This document shows, piece after piece, positions 26,836 to 35,108 of a stretch of DNA of 64,000 bases (position 1 is the stretch's first letter; every line of letters starts with the position of its first letter). The notes below the pieces were generated by a model. It worked only from the letters and a program-made list of their open reading frames with translations, did no database searches and was not told where the DNA came from. The translations under genes were made by a program, and so were the position numbers. Origin of the DNA: Pelomonas aquatica (lineage in GTDB: Bacteria > Pseudomonadota > Gammaproteobacteria > Burkholderiales > Burkholderiaceae_C); NCBI RefSeq assembly GCF_026712205.1, contig NZ_JAPPUW010000004.1:186001-250000 (forward strand). The letters run 5' to 3'.

Positions 26836-28044
26836 ATGCAGCAGCCCGACCGCTGGATCGCCCACCTCGACATGGACGCCTTCTACGCGTCCGTCGAGTT
26901 GCTGCGCTATCCGCAGCTCAGGGGCGAGGCGGTCGTCATCGGCGGGCGGCGGGCGGACGCGCCGCGGCAGCTGCAAGACGGCAGTTGGCGCTACGCCAGG
27001 CTGCGCGACTACACAGGCCGCGGCGTCGTCACGACCTCCACCTATGCGGCGCGCGACCTCGGCGTGTTCTCGGCGATGGGGCTGATGAAGGCCGCGCTGC
27101 GTGCGCCCGACGCCATCCTGCTGCCGGCCGACTTCGACAGCTACCGCAAATACTCGCGACTCTTCAAGGCCGCCGTGGCCGAGGTCGCGCCCGTCATCGA
27201 GGACCGCGGCATCGACGAGATCTACATCGACCTGACCGACGTGCCCGGCGTGCGCGACGCCGTCGGCCACGACCCGCTGGGCGGCGTGAAGGCCGTGGCG
27301 CGCGAGATCAAGAACTCGGTCGGGCGCGCCACCGGCCTGAGCTGCTCCATCGGCATCACGCCCAACAAGCTGCTCAGCAAGATCGCCAGCGAGCTGGACA
27401 AGCCCGACGGCATCAGCGTGCTGACGCTGGACGACATCCCGCCCCGCATCTGGCCGCTGGCCGTGCGCAAGATCAACGGCATCGGGCCCAAGGCCGGCGA
27501 GAAGCTGGTCAGGCTCGGCATCGAGACCGTGGGCGACATCGCCGCGGCCTCGCCCGCCTGGCTCGTCGAGCAGTTCGGCGACAGCTACGGCCACTGGCTG
27601 CACAACGCCGCGCACGGCCGCGACTCGCGGCCCGTCGTCACGCACAGCGAACCCGTGTCCATCAGCCGCGAGACCACCTTCGAGCGCGACCTGCACGCCG
27701 TGCACGACCGCGCCCTGCTCGGCCAGATCATGGACGAGTTGTGCGAGAGCCTGGCACGCGATCTCGCCCGCAAGCGCTATGCGGGCAAGACCGTGGGCAT
27801 CAAGCTGCGCTTCGAGGGCTTTGTCACCGTCACGCGCGACCAGACGCTCAAGGCCGCCGTCGCCAGCGCCGCCGACATCCGCCACGCCGTCGGGCTCTGC
27901 CTCAAGCGCGTCAAGTTCGACAAGCGGCTGCGCCTGATGGGCGTGCGCATCGGCAACCTCGTGCATGCCGGCGAGGCGCAGGCCACCGCCCCCGCGAGGG
28001 AGCGCGCCGACGAGCCCGAGCGCGAGAACCTGTCGCTCTTTTGA
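26836..28044 (+). CDS. dinB: DNA polymerase IV (Y family)
   Basis: A 402-residue translesion polymerase. Catalytic residues are visible in HLDMDAFYASVE (about 10-21) and GIDEIYIDLTD (about 115-125). The helix-hairpin-helix KINGIGPKAGEKLVRLGIET follows. The C-terminus NLSLF fits a sliding-clamp-binding motif. After the early GG an extra segment of about 20 residues (RRADAPRQLQDGSWRYARL) makes it longer than the E. coli protein, a variant common in betaproteobacteria. The start at 26836 has a competing out-of-frame ATG five bases earlier. Its stop overlaps the helicase start by one base. Confidence 0.94.
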   Translation: MQQPDRWIAHLDMDAFYASVELLRYPQLRGEAVVIGGRRADAPRQLQDGSWRYARLRDYTGRGVVTTSTYAARDLGVFSAMGLMKAALRAPDAILLPADFDSYRKYSRLFKAAVAEVAPVIEDRGIDEIYIDLTDVPGVRDAVGHDPLGGVKAVAREIKNSVGRATGLSCSIGITPNKLLSKIASELDKPDGISVLTLDDIPPRIWPLAVRKINGIGPKAGEKLVRLGIETVGDIAAASPAWLVEQFGDSYGHWLHNAAHGRDSRPVVTHSEPVSISRETTFERDLHAVHDRALLGQIMDELCESLARDLARKRYAGKTVGIKLRFEGFVTVTRDQTLKAAVASAADIRHAVGLCLKRVKFDKRLRLMGVRIGNLVHAGEAQATAPARERADEPERENLSLF

Positions 28045-30353
28045 TGGCCGACTGGACCTACACCGTCTCCGTCCGCAGCCTCTGCGAGTTCACCGCCAAG
28101 CGCGGCGACCTGGACCGGCGCTTCACGCCGTCGGCCACGGCGCTGGAAGGCCAGGCCGGCCAGCTGGCCGCCATCGCGCGCCGCTCGCCAGGCTACGAGA
28201 CCGAGCTGGCGCTGGAAGGCCGGCACGGCGGCCTGCGCGTGCGCGGCCGGGCCGACGGCTTCGAGGCCGACGTGAACCGGCTGGAGGAGATCAAGACCAT
28301 CCGCGGCCCGGTCGAGGCCATCCCGGAGAACCGGCGCGCGCTGCACTGGGCCCAGCTGCAGACCTATGGCGCGCTGATCGCCGCCGACCGCGGCCTGGCC
28401 GAGCTGGAGCTGGCCCTGGTCTATGTCGACGCCGACACGCAGAACGAGACCGTGCTGCGCGAGACCGCCACCGCCGCCGGCCTGCAGGCCGCCTTCGAGG
28501 CCCGCTGCCGCGCCTTCGAGGACTGGGCCGCGCAGGAGGCGGCCCACCGCAGCGCACGCGATGCCGCGCTGGCCCGGCTGCCCTTCCCGCTGGGCGAGCT
28601 GCGGCCGGGCCAGCGCCTGCTGGCCGAGGCCGTCTACCGCGCGGCGGCTAGCGGCCGCTGCCTGCTGGCCCAGGCGCCCACCGGCATCGGCAAGACCCTG
28701 GGCACGCTCTACCCGCTGCTGCGCGCAATGCCGGCCCAGGCGCTCGACAAGATCGGCTACATGACCTGCAAGGGCACCGGCCGCATCATGGCGCTGGACG
28801 CGCTGAACAGCCTGCGCGAGGCCGGCCCCGAGCTGCCGCTGCGCGTGCTGACGCTGGTGGCCAAGGAGCAGGCCTGCGAGCACCCGACCCTGGCCTGCCA
28901 CGGCGATGCCTGCCCGCTGGCCAGCGGCTTCTACGACCGGCTGGCCCCGGCCCGCGCCGAGGCCGTGCAGCAGGCCTGGCTGGACCCGGCCGCGCAGCGC
29001 CGCATCGCGCTGGCCCACGGCATCTGCCCCTACTACCTCGGCCAGGAACTGCTGCGCTGGGCCGACGTCGTCGTCGGCGACGTGCACCATGCCTTCGACC
29101 CCCACGGCCAGCTCTTCGGCCTCGCCCAGGCCCAGGACTGGAAGCTCGCTCTGCTGGTGGACGAGGCGCACAACCTCGTCGAGCGCGCGCGGGCCATGTA
29201 CAGCGCCACGCTCAGCCTGGCGGGCATCCGCGCCGCCGAGCCCCACGCGCCCAAGGCCCTGCGCGCACCGCTGCGCCGCCTCGCGCGCGAGCTGGCCGAC
29301 CTCGCGCGCGCCCAGCCGGCCGACTACCGCGCCTTCGGCGCCGAGCCGCCCGCGCCGCTGGCGGACGCACTGCAGCTCGTCGGCCTGACGCTGGGCGAGC
29401 ATTTCCAGAACCATCCGCTCGAGACCGGGCCGTTGATGCAGTTCTATTTCGACGTGCTGGCCCTGCTGCGCGGGCTCGACAAGTTCGGCCCGCACTCGCT
29501 GTGCGACCTGCAGCGCAGCGCACGGGCCGTGGCCAAGCCCGAGCCGGCCAACCTGTCGCTGCTGGACGAAAGCCAGGACGCCGACCACCTCGACGTGCTG
29601 CTGTCCATCCGCAACATCGTGCCCGGCTTCTTCCTCAAAGCCCGCTTCGAGGCCCTGCACAGCGTCACGCTGTTCTCCGCCACGCTCGGCACGGCCGACT
29701 ACCAGCGCGACATGCTCGGCCTGCCGCCGGACAGCGCCTGGGTCGACGTGCCCGCGCCCTTCCCGCCCGAGCACCTGAGCGTGCGCGTGGCGCGGCTGTC
29801 CACCCGCTACGCCCACCGCGACGCGTCGCTGGACGCCCTCGTCGACGTGCTGGCCACGCAGTTCGGCGAACACCCGGGCAACTACCTCGCCTTCTTCAGC
29901 AGCTTCGACTACCTCGACAAGGCCGCCGCGCGGCTGGCCCGGCGCCACGCCGACGTGCCGCAGTGGAGCCAGGCCCGCGCGATGGGTGATGGTGCAAGGC
30001 GCGCCTTTCTCGACCGTTTCGTGCCCGAGGGCCACGGCATCGGCTTCGCCGTGCTGGGCGGCGCCTTCGCCGAGGGCGTGGACCTGCCCGGCACGCGGCT
30101 GATCGGCGCCTTCATCGCGACGCTCGCGCTACCGCCGGTGTCGCCCGTGCAGGAGCAGCTGCGCGAGCGGCTGGACACCATGTTCGGTGCCGACCACGGC
30201 TATGCCGACCTCGTGCCCGGCCTGCAGAAGGTCGTGCAGGCCGCCGGCCGCGTGCTGCGTTCCGTGGACGACCGCGGCTGGGTCTGGCTGCTGGACCAGC
30301 GCTATCTGCGGCCCGAGGTGCGCGCGCTGCTGCCGGCCTGGTGGCGGCTTTGA
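28044..30353 (+). CDS. RecB-like nuclease fused to XPD/DinG-type helicase
   Basis: A 769-residue protein, translationally coupled to dinB (TGATG). The N-terminal 150 residues show a PD-(D/E)XK nuclease pattern: D71 in RGRADGF, then E82-I-K84, and Q105/Y108 in HWAQLQTYG as in RecB-family nucleases. The helicase part has Walker A APTGIGKT (211-218), cysteines in EQACEHPTLACHGDACPL plus HGICPYYLG for a 4Fe-4S cluster, a DEAH box in LLVDEAHNL, and C-terminal VLRSVDDRGWVWLLDQRY. This is a 5'-3' superfamily 2 helicase of the DinG/XPD class, predicted to act in damage repair with the polymerase. Confidence 0.9.
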   Translation: MADWTYTVSVRSLCEFTAKRGDLDRRFTPSATALEGQAGQLAAIARRSPGYETELALEGRHGGLRVRGRADGFEADVNRLEEIKTIRGPVEAIPENRRALHWAQLQTYGALIAADRGLAELELALVYVDADTQNETVLRETATAAGLQAAFEARCRAFEDWAAQEAAHRSARDAALARLPFPLGELRPGQRLLAEAVYRAAASGRCLLAQAPTGIGKTLGTLYPLLRAMPAQALDKIGYMTCKGTGRIMALDALNSLREAGPELPLRVLTLVAKEQACEHPTLACHGDACPLASGFYDRLAPARAEAVQQAWLDPAAQRRIALAHGICPYYLGQELLRWADVVVGDVHHAFDPHGQLFGLAQAQDWKLALLVDEAHNLVERARAMYSATLSLAGIRAAEPHAPKALRAPLRRLARELADLARAQPADYRAFGAEPPAPLADALQLVGLTLGEHFQNHPLETGPLMQFYFDVLALLRGLDKFGPHSLCDLQRSARAVAKPEPANLSLLDESQDADHLDVLLSIRNIVPGFFLKARFEALHSVTLFSATLGTADYQRDMLGLPPDSAWVDVPAPFPPEHLSVRVARLSTRYAHRDASLDALVDVLATQFGEHPGNYLAFFSSFDYLDKAAARLARRHADVPQWSQARAMGDGARRAFLDRFVPEGHGIGFAVLGGAFAEGVDLPGTRLIGAFIATLALPPVSPVQEQLRERLDTMFGADHGYADLVPGLQKVVQAAGRVLRSVDDRGWVWLLDQRYLRPEVRALLPAWWRL

Positions 30354-30547
30354 GAACGCCTCAGGGCGTCTGCGGACCGCCATCCAGTCGCGGTAATTTG
30401 TCACGGCACCGGTCACCATCCGCCCTCCTCGCCGGCCGGCGGCGGACCGCGCGGTACGCGTCGGCGCCCGGCCAGGGCCGAGAATCCAGGGGCCCGCATC
30501 CCCCGGCCAACCGCATCGGCCCGAGCCCGTCACGACTTGATTGCTGG

Positions 30548-31342
30548 ATGAACTCCCGAGACCCGGCCCCCGGCCCGAACCCGCCCGCCGCGGCGATCAC
30601 GACGCCGCCCATCGACCCGCTGCAACAGGCGCTCGACCTGTTCCACGCCACGCCGCCGGACTACCGCCGCGCCGTGGGCTGGTTCCGCGCCGCCGCCGAA
30701 AGCGGCAGCTGCGACGGCCTGGCCATGCTCGGGCTGTGCCAGCTCGAAGGCCTGGGGATGGCCGCCGACGCGGTGGCGGCGCGCACGCTGCTGGAACGCG
30801 CGGCCGCGCTGGGCAGCGCCATCGGGCGCTTCCAGTTCGGGCGGGCGCTGATGACCGGCCGTGGCGGGCCGGCCGACGAAGCGGCGGGCCTGTCGGCCTA
30901 TGTGGCCGCCGCGGCCCTGGGCCATGCCGAAGCCATGTTCAACCTCGCCAACTGCCTGTATGCCGGCGTGGGCTGTCTGCCCGACCGCCTGGCGGCCAAG
31001 GCCCTCTACCTGCGCAGCCGCACGCTGGGCTGCACGCTGCGCGCCCAGGGTGTGCTGGTGCACAAGCGCGAGCTCAAGGCCGTGCGCACGCTGGCGCAGC
31101 GCTTCGCCGACCCGAGCCGGCTGGTCTATCTGGTGCAGGAGCGCCAGCAGGAGCTGGCCCTCGTGCAGGCCGTCGTGCAGCCGCGCGCCCGGCAGACGCA
31201 GGGTACGGCGGCCAAGAGACCGAAGCCGCTGCGGCAGGCCGGGCGCCTGGCCGCCGGCGTCGTGGCAGCCATGGCCGGCACGCTGGGCCAGTACCTGCGG
31301 CCGGCGTCGCGCGACGCCGGGCCGACGACGATCAACTTCTGA
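30548..31342 (+). CDS. Sel1-repeat (TPR-like) protein
   Basis: A 264-residue protein with about four Sel1-like repeats between residues 30 and 160 (for example AVGWFRAAAESGSCDGLAML, LLERAAALGSAIGRFQFGRA, YVAAAALGHAEAMFNLANCL). These form a helical scaffold for protein contacts. The N-terminus is Pro-rich. The C-terminal 60 residues are basic and Ala-rich with a short hydrophobic stretch. No clear signal peptide. It stands between the helicase and a LysR gene, 194 bases after the former. Function unknown. Confidence 0.78.
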   Translation: MNSRDPAPGPNPPAAAITTPPIDPLQQALDLFHATPPDYRRAVGWFRAAAESGSCDGLAMLGLCQLEGLGMAADAVAARTLLERAAALGSAIGRFQFGRALMTGRGGPADEAAGLSAYVAAAALGHAEAMFNLANCLYAGVGCLPDRLAAKALYLRSRTLGCTLRAQGVLVHKRELKAVRTLAQRFADPSRLVYLVQERQQELALVQAVVQPRARQTQGTAAKRPKPLRQAGRLAAGVVAAMAGTLGQYLRPASRDAGPTTINF

Positions 31343-31370
31343 CGGCCGGGCTGCTGGGTACGATGGCCGC

Positions 31371-32288
31371 ATGCCCGCGCGCCCCATCCGCCTGCCCTCG
31401 CTCGACGCCCTCCTCGCCTTCGAGGCCGTGGCCCGAGCCGGCAGCTTCGAGGCCGCCGCGGCCGAGCTGGCGCTGACGGCCAGCGCCGTGGCCAAGCGCG
31501 TGGCCGGCCTGGAGGAGAGGCTGGACCAGCCGCTGTTCCTGCGCCAGCCGCCGCGCGGCCCGAGCCTCACGCCGGCCGGCCACGAATACCTGCCCCAGGT
31601 GCGCCAGGCCCTGGCACTGCTGCAGGCCATGCCGCTGCACCAGCGCGCCAGCCCGCTGCGCGAGCGCCTGCGCGTCAGCTCCACGCCCACCTTCGCGCGC
31701 CAACTGCTGGTGCCCGCCCTGCCCGCCTTCACGGCGGCCCACCCGCAGGTCGAGCTGGAGCTGACGCTGTCGGTGCCGCTGCTGGCCGAGGGCGACGCGG
31801 GCGCCGACGTCGAGATCCGCCACGGCGCCGTGCCGGACGAGATCGCGCCGGAGCAGGTGCTGTTGCGCGACCGCCTGACGCCGCTGGCCGCGCCGGCCCT
31901 GCTGGCCCGCTTTGCGCCGCTGCGCGAGCCGGCCGACCTGCCGGCCCTGCCGCTGCTGCGCACGCCGCTGCAGCCCTGGGCGCCCTGGCTGCGCGCGGCC
32001 GGCCTGGCCGACGTGCCCGAGCCCGACGAAGGCCCGCGCCTCGTCGACCTGGGCCTGACGCTGGCCGCCGCGCTGGCCGGCCAGGGCGTGGCGCTGGCCC
32101 GGCTGAGCCTGGCGCGACACGAACTGGCCGAGGGCCGCCTCGTGCAGCCCTTTGCGCTGACCGTGCCGGCCGAGCGGCATTACGGCCTGGTCACGCACCG
32201 GCCGGGCAATGCCTCGGACGCCTTCGCGGGCTGGCTGCACGGCCACTGCCGGGCGCTGGAGGCGGAAAACTCTTCCGCCGCCGGCTGA
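31371..32288 (+). CDS. LysR-family transcriptional regulator
   Basis: A 305-residue regulator. The N-terminal winged helix-turn-helix is clear (LDALLAFEAVARAGSFEAAA, then LALTASAVAKRVAGLEERL), followed by the periplasmic-binding-like effector domain beginning near residue 95. It resembles the GcvA-like branch, with DLPALPLLRTPLQPWAPWL. It is encoded 67 bases upstream of an alpha-hydroxy-acid dehydrogenase gene on the same strand, which is a plausible target although LysR genes usually lie divergent. Confidence 0.92.
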   Translation: MPARPIRLPSLDALLAFEAVARAGSFEAAAAELALTASAVAKRVAGLEERLDQPLFLRQPPRGPSLTPAGHEYLPQVRQALALLQAMPLHQRASPLRERLRVSSTPTFARQLLVPALPAFTAAHPQVELELTLSVPLLAEGDAGADVEIRHGAVPDEIAPEQVLLRDRLTPLAAPALLARFAPLREPADLPALPLLRTPLQPWAPWLRAAGLADVPEPDEGPRLVDLGLTLAAALAGQGVALARLSLARHELAEGRLVQPFALTVPAERHYGLVTHRPGNASDAFAGWLHGHCRALEAENSSAAG

Positions 32289-32355
32289 GGTTTTTTCCGG
32301 GCCGCGCGGGCGCGGCGGGCCTAGCATGCCGGCCATCCCGAGAGAGGCCGCCGCC

Positions 32356-33513
32356 ATGCCCGTCATCACCTGCATCGAAGACCTGCGCCAGCTTGCCGAG
32401 AAGCGCGTGCCGCGCATGTTCTACGACTACGCCGACTCCGGCTCATGGACGGAGACGACCTACCGCGCCAACGAGAGCGACTTCCAGGCCATCAAGCTGC
32501 GCCAGCGCGTGGCCGTCAACATGGAAGGCCGCAGCACCGCGGTGAAGATGGTGGGCCAGGACGCCAAGATGCCGGTCGCCATCGCCCCCGTGGGCCTGAC
32601 CGGCATGCAGCATGCCGACGGCGAGATCCATGCCGCGCGCGCGGCCGAGAAGTTCGGCATCCCGTTCACGCTGAGCACGATGAGCATCTGCTCCATCGAG
32701 GACATCGCCGAGCACACCTCGGCGCCGTTCTGGTTCCAGCTCTACATGATGCGCGACCGCGACGCGATGGCGCGCATGATCGACCGCTGCAAGGCCGCCC
32801 AATGCTCGGCCCTGGTGCTGACGCTGGACCTGCAGGTCATCGGCCAGCGCCACAAGGACCTGAAGAACGGCCTCACCGCACCGCCGCGGCCGACGCTGGC
32901 CAACATCGTCAACCTGATGACCAAGCCGCGCTGGTGCCTCGGCATGGCCGGCACGCGGCGCCACAGCTTCCGCAACCTCGTCGGCCATGTGAAGGGCGTC
33001 AGCGACATGCGCTCCCTCTCGGCCTGGACCAACGAGCAGTTCGACCCGCGCCTGTCCTGGGCCGACATCGCCTGGGTCAAGGAGCAGTGGGGCGGCAAGC
33101 TCATCCTGAAGGGCATCATGGAAGCCGAAGACGCCAGGCTCGCCGTGCAGGCCGGCGCCGACGCCCTCGTCGTCAGCAACCACGGCGGCCGGCAGCTGGA
33201 TGGCGCGCCCAGCAGCATCCACGCACTGCCGGCCATCGTGGCCGAGGTGGGCAGCCAGATCGAGGTCTGGATGGACGGCGGCATCCGCTCCGGCCAGGAC
33301 GTGCTGAAGGCCTGGGCCCTGGGCGCCCGCGGCACGATGATCGGCCGCGCGATGGCCTATGGCCTGGGCGCGATGGGCGAGGCCGGCGTGACCCAGGCGC
33401 TGCAGATCCTGCACAAGGAACTGGACGTGACCATGGCCTTCTGCGGCCACAGGCGGCTGACGGACGTGACGCGCGACATCCTCGTGCCGGGGACCTACCC
33501 GGTCGTCGCCTAG
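32356..33513 (+). CDS. lldD: FMN-dependent alpha-hydroxy-acid dehydrogenase (LldD-like)
   Basis: A 385-residue FMN enzyme of the L-lactate dehydrogenase/glycolate oxidase family. Visible: PRMFYDYADSGSWTE, PVAIAPVGLTGMQHADGEIH, LYMMRDRDAMARMIDRC, LILKGIMEAEDARLAVQAGA with the FMN lysine, SNHGGRQLDGAPSS carrying the catalytic His-Gly-Gly-Arg-Gln, and MDGGIRSGQDVLKAWALGA. It would oxidise L-lactate or a similar 2-hydroxy acid and pass electrons to the quinone pool. The ATG follows a good GAGAGG site. The LysR gene upstream may control it. The exact substrate is not proven. Confidence 0.88.
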   Translation: MPVITCIEDLRQLAEKRVPRMFYDYADSGSWTETTYRANESDFQAIKLRQRVAVNMEGRSTAVKMVGQDAKMPVAIAPVGLTGMQHADGEIHAARAAEKFGIPFTLSTMSICSIEDIAEHTSAPFWFQLYMMRDRDAMARMIDRCKAAQCSALVLTLDLQVIGQRHKDLKNGLTAPPRPTLANIVNLMTKPRWCLGMAGTRRHSFRNLVGHVKGVSDMRSLSAWTNEQFDPRLSWADIAWVKEQWGGKLILKGIMEAEDARLAVQAGADALVVSNHGGRQLDGAPSSIHALPAIVAEVGSQIEVWMDGGIRSGQDVLKAWALGARGTMIGRAMAYGLGAMGEAGVTQALQILHKELDVTMAFCGHRRLTDVTRDILVPGTYPVVA

Positions 33514-34283
33514 ACAAACAGCGTCGCCACGGCCCACAGCAGCAGCAGGCCGCCGAGCGCGCGGCCGAAGGCGGTGCCGGCCGGCAGCAGCTTCTCGACC
33601 AGCACGACGGCGGTCAGCACGGCGATCCAGACCAGGTTCATGACGCCGCCGACGAACAGCAGCGCCATCAGCAGGCCGCAGCAACCGACGCAGTAGGCAC
33701 CATGGCGCAAGCCCAACATGAAGCTGGCGCCGCGCCCATGGCGGGTCAGGAAGCCCACGGGGCTGCGGCAGCGCGTCAGGCAGGCGCGCTTGGCGGCGGT
33801 CAGCTGGTAGAGGCCGGCCAGGCCCAGCACGGCCGCCGACAGCCAGGCGCTGCGCGACCACAGCATCATGCCGGACAGCCAGCCGAGCGACTGCAGCGCC
33901 TGCTGCAGGCCCGCCGCCGCAAGAGAGAAGCCGAGCCAGGCCGCCAGATAGCCGGCCAGCAGCAGGGCCGCGGCCCGGCCGACGCCGGCGCCCGGCGAAT
34001 GCGCCCGCAGCACGCGGACATAGAGCAGCACCAGCGGCGCCGCGCTCGGCGTCATCATGCCGATCATCATGACCCACCACATCGCGATGAGGATGGGCCA
34101 GGCCACCGGCATCTCGCCCGGCACCTCGGCCTGGCGGTGCGGGAACAGGCTCAGGCTCGTCATCTGCCAGGCGCTCATGCCCATGCCGGCGCCCTGCACG
34201 ACATAGGCCCAGGCCAGCACCACCAGCACCAGCAGCGCGGCGGCCACCACCCGCCGCTCGCGCCGCAGCAGGGCCTCGACCAA
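33510..34283 (-). CDS. DUF2182 integral membrane protein
   Basis: A 257-residue multi-helix protein of the DUF2182 family, sometimes described as predicted metal-binding membrane protein. The signature is MWWVMMIGMMTPSAAPLVLL, and a second block is GLRHGAYCVGCCGLLMALLF with paired cysteines and a histidine. About seven helices are predicted. The likeliest start is TTG 34283, two bases after the DUF1326 stop, since no ATG lies before the first helix. The 3' end overlaps convergent lldD by four bases. The DUF1326-DUF2182 pair recurs in proteobacteria, but its function is unknown. Confidence 0.8.
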   Translation of the reverse strand: MVEALLRRERRVVAAALLVLVVLAWAYVVQGAGMGMSAWQMTSLSLFPHRQAEVPGEMPVAWPILIAMWWVMMIGMMTPSAAPLVLLYVRVLRAHSPGAGVGRAAALLLAGYLAAWLGFSLAAAGLQQALQSLGWLSGMMLWSRSAWLSAAVLGLAGLYQLTAAKRACLTRCRSPVGFLTRHGRGASFMLGLRHGAYCVGCCGLLMALLFVGGVMNLVWIAVLTAVVLVEKLLPAGTAFGRALGGLLLLWAVATLFV

Positions 34284-34285
34284 GA

Positions 34286-34930
34286 TCAGGCCGCGGCGCG
34301 GTGCCGCACCACCCCGCGGTTGTTCAGATGCAGGCGCGCGAACTGCGCATAGCTGTCCTTCAGCTCCAGCGCGATGGCGCCCTGCGAGCGGCTGCTGGCG
34401 GAGCCGACCTCGGCCAGCTCGTACTCGAAGCCGTGCGGCAGGTCGATGCGGGCGCGATGCTCCTGCCCGCTGACCGGATTGCGGATGGGCCGGCCCTCGA
34501 GCTCGAACACGCCCGCGGCGCTCACCCGGCCGCGCCGCGCGTCGACGTCGACCTCGTAGGCTATCGTCGTCACGATGGGCTCGAAGACCTGCTCCAGCGT
34601 CGTCGCGAAGACGGCGAACATCGTCGCGAAGGGCTCGGTCTCCTGGCCCGACATGATCTTCAGCAGGGCCTCGCGCTGCTCGGGGCTGGCGTTGACGTCG
34701 ACGATGGGCTGGCAGCGCCCCTTGCCGAGGTGGATGGCGCCCGGCCACTGGAAGACGACCGCGATCTTCAGCCCGTCCAGCCGCACGTCGCCGAAATGGC
34801 CGCTGTCGATGGCGATGGCCCCCATGGCCTCGCAATGCCCCTGGGTGGGCAGCGCATTGAACTGGCAGGGGCAGCCGTAGGAACAGTTGCAGTTGATCAG
34901 CTCGCTGCCCTGGATTTCCCATGAGGTCAT
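34286..34930 (-). CDS. DUF1326 domain protein
   Basis: A 214-residue soluble protein. The DUF1326 mark is the N-terminal cysteine cluster ELINCNCSYGCPCQFNALPT (about 10-29), which looks suited to binding metal. HEMGAIAIDSGHFGDV-like text follows as EAMGAIAIDSGHFGDVRLDG. The ATG at 34930 has GGAG six bases upstream. The frame can be extended to 35104 but that part is not family-like. It is coupled to the DUF2182 membrane protein immediately downstream, suggesting a two-part metal-related system of unknown activity. Confidence 0.82.
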   Translation of the reverse strand: MTSWEIQGSELINCNCSYGCPCQFNALPTQGHCEAMGAIAIDSGHFGDVRLDGLKIAVVFQWPGAIHLGKGRCQPIVDVNASPEQREALLKIMSGQETEPFATMFAVFATTLEQVFEPIVTTIAYEVDVDARRGRVSAAGVFELEGRPIRNPVSGQEHRARIDLPHGFEYELAEVGSASSRSQGAIALELKDSYAQFARLHLNNRGVVRHRAAA

Positions 34931-34979
34931 GGCGGGTCTCCACAGTTGACTCGGGCGTTGAGATGTACTGCGGCCCCTG

Positions 34980-35090
34980 TCAAGCCGACATCCCCGGATC
35001 GGGGGACAGCAGGCGCGCCTGGTCGGCATGGCGCTCGAAGTGCAGCCGCTCGTCGGCGCTGTCGAGGCTGGGAGGCAGCAGATGCAGCAA
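34980..35090 (-). CDS. Possible small ORF or gene remnant (36 aa)
   Basis: Between the L,D-transpeptidase-like lipoprotein and DUF1326 lies a minus-strand frame of 36 codons, TTG start at 35090, with almost every third position G or C, as in real genes here. It reads as an amphipathic peptide (LPPSLDSADERLHFERHADQ, then ARLLSPDPGMSA). No ribosome site stands out. It may be a true small protein or the 3' remnant of a lost gene. I recognise no homologue. Confidence 0.3.
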   Translation of the reverse strand: MLHLLPPSLDSADERLHFERHADQARLLSPDPGMSA

Positions 35091-35108
35091 GCTCTTGGCG
35101 GCAAGCGT

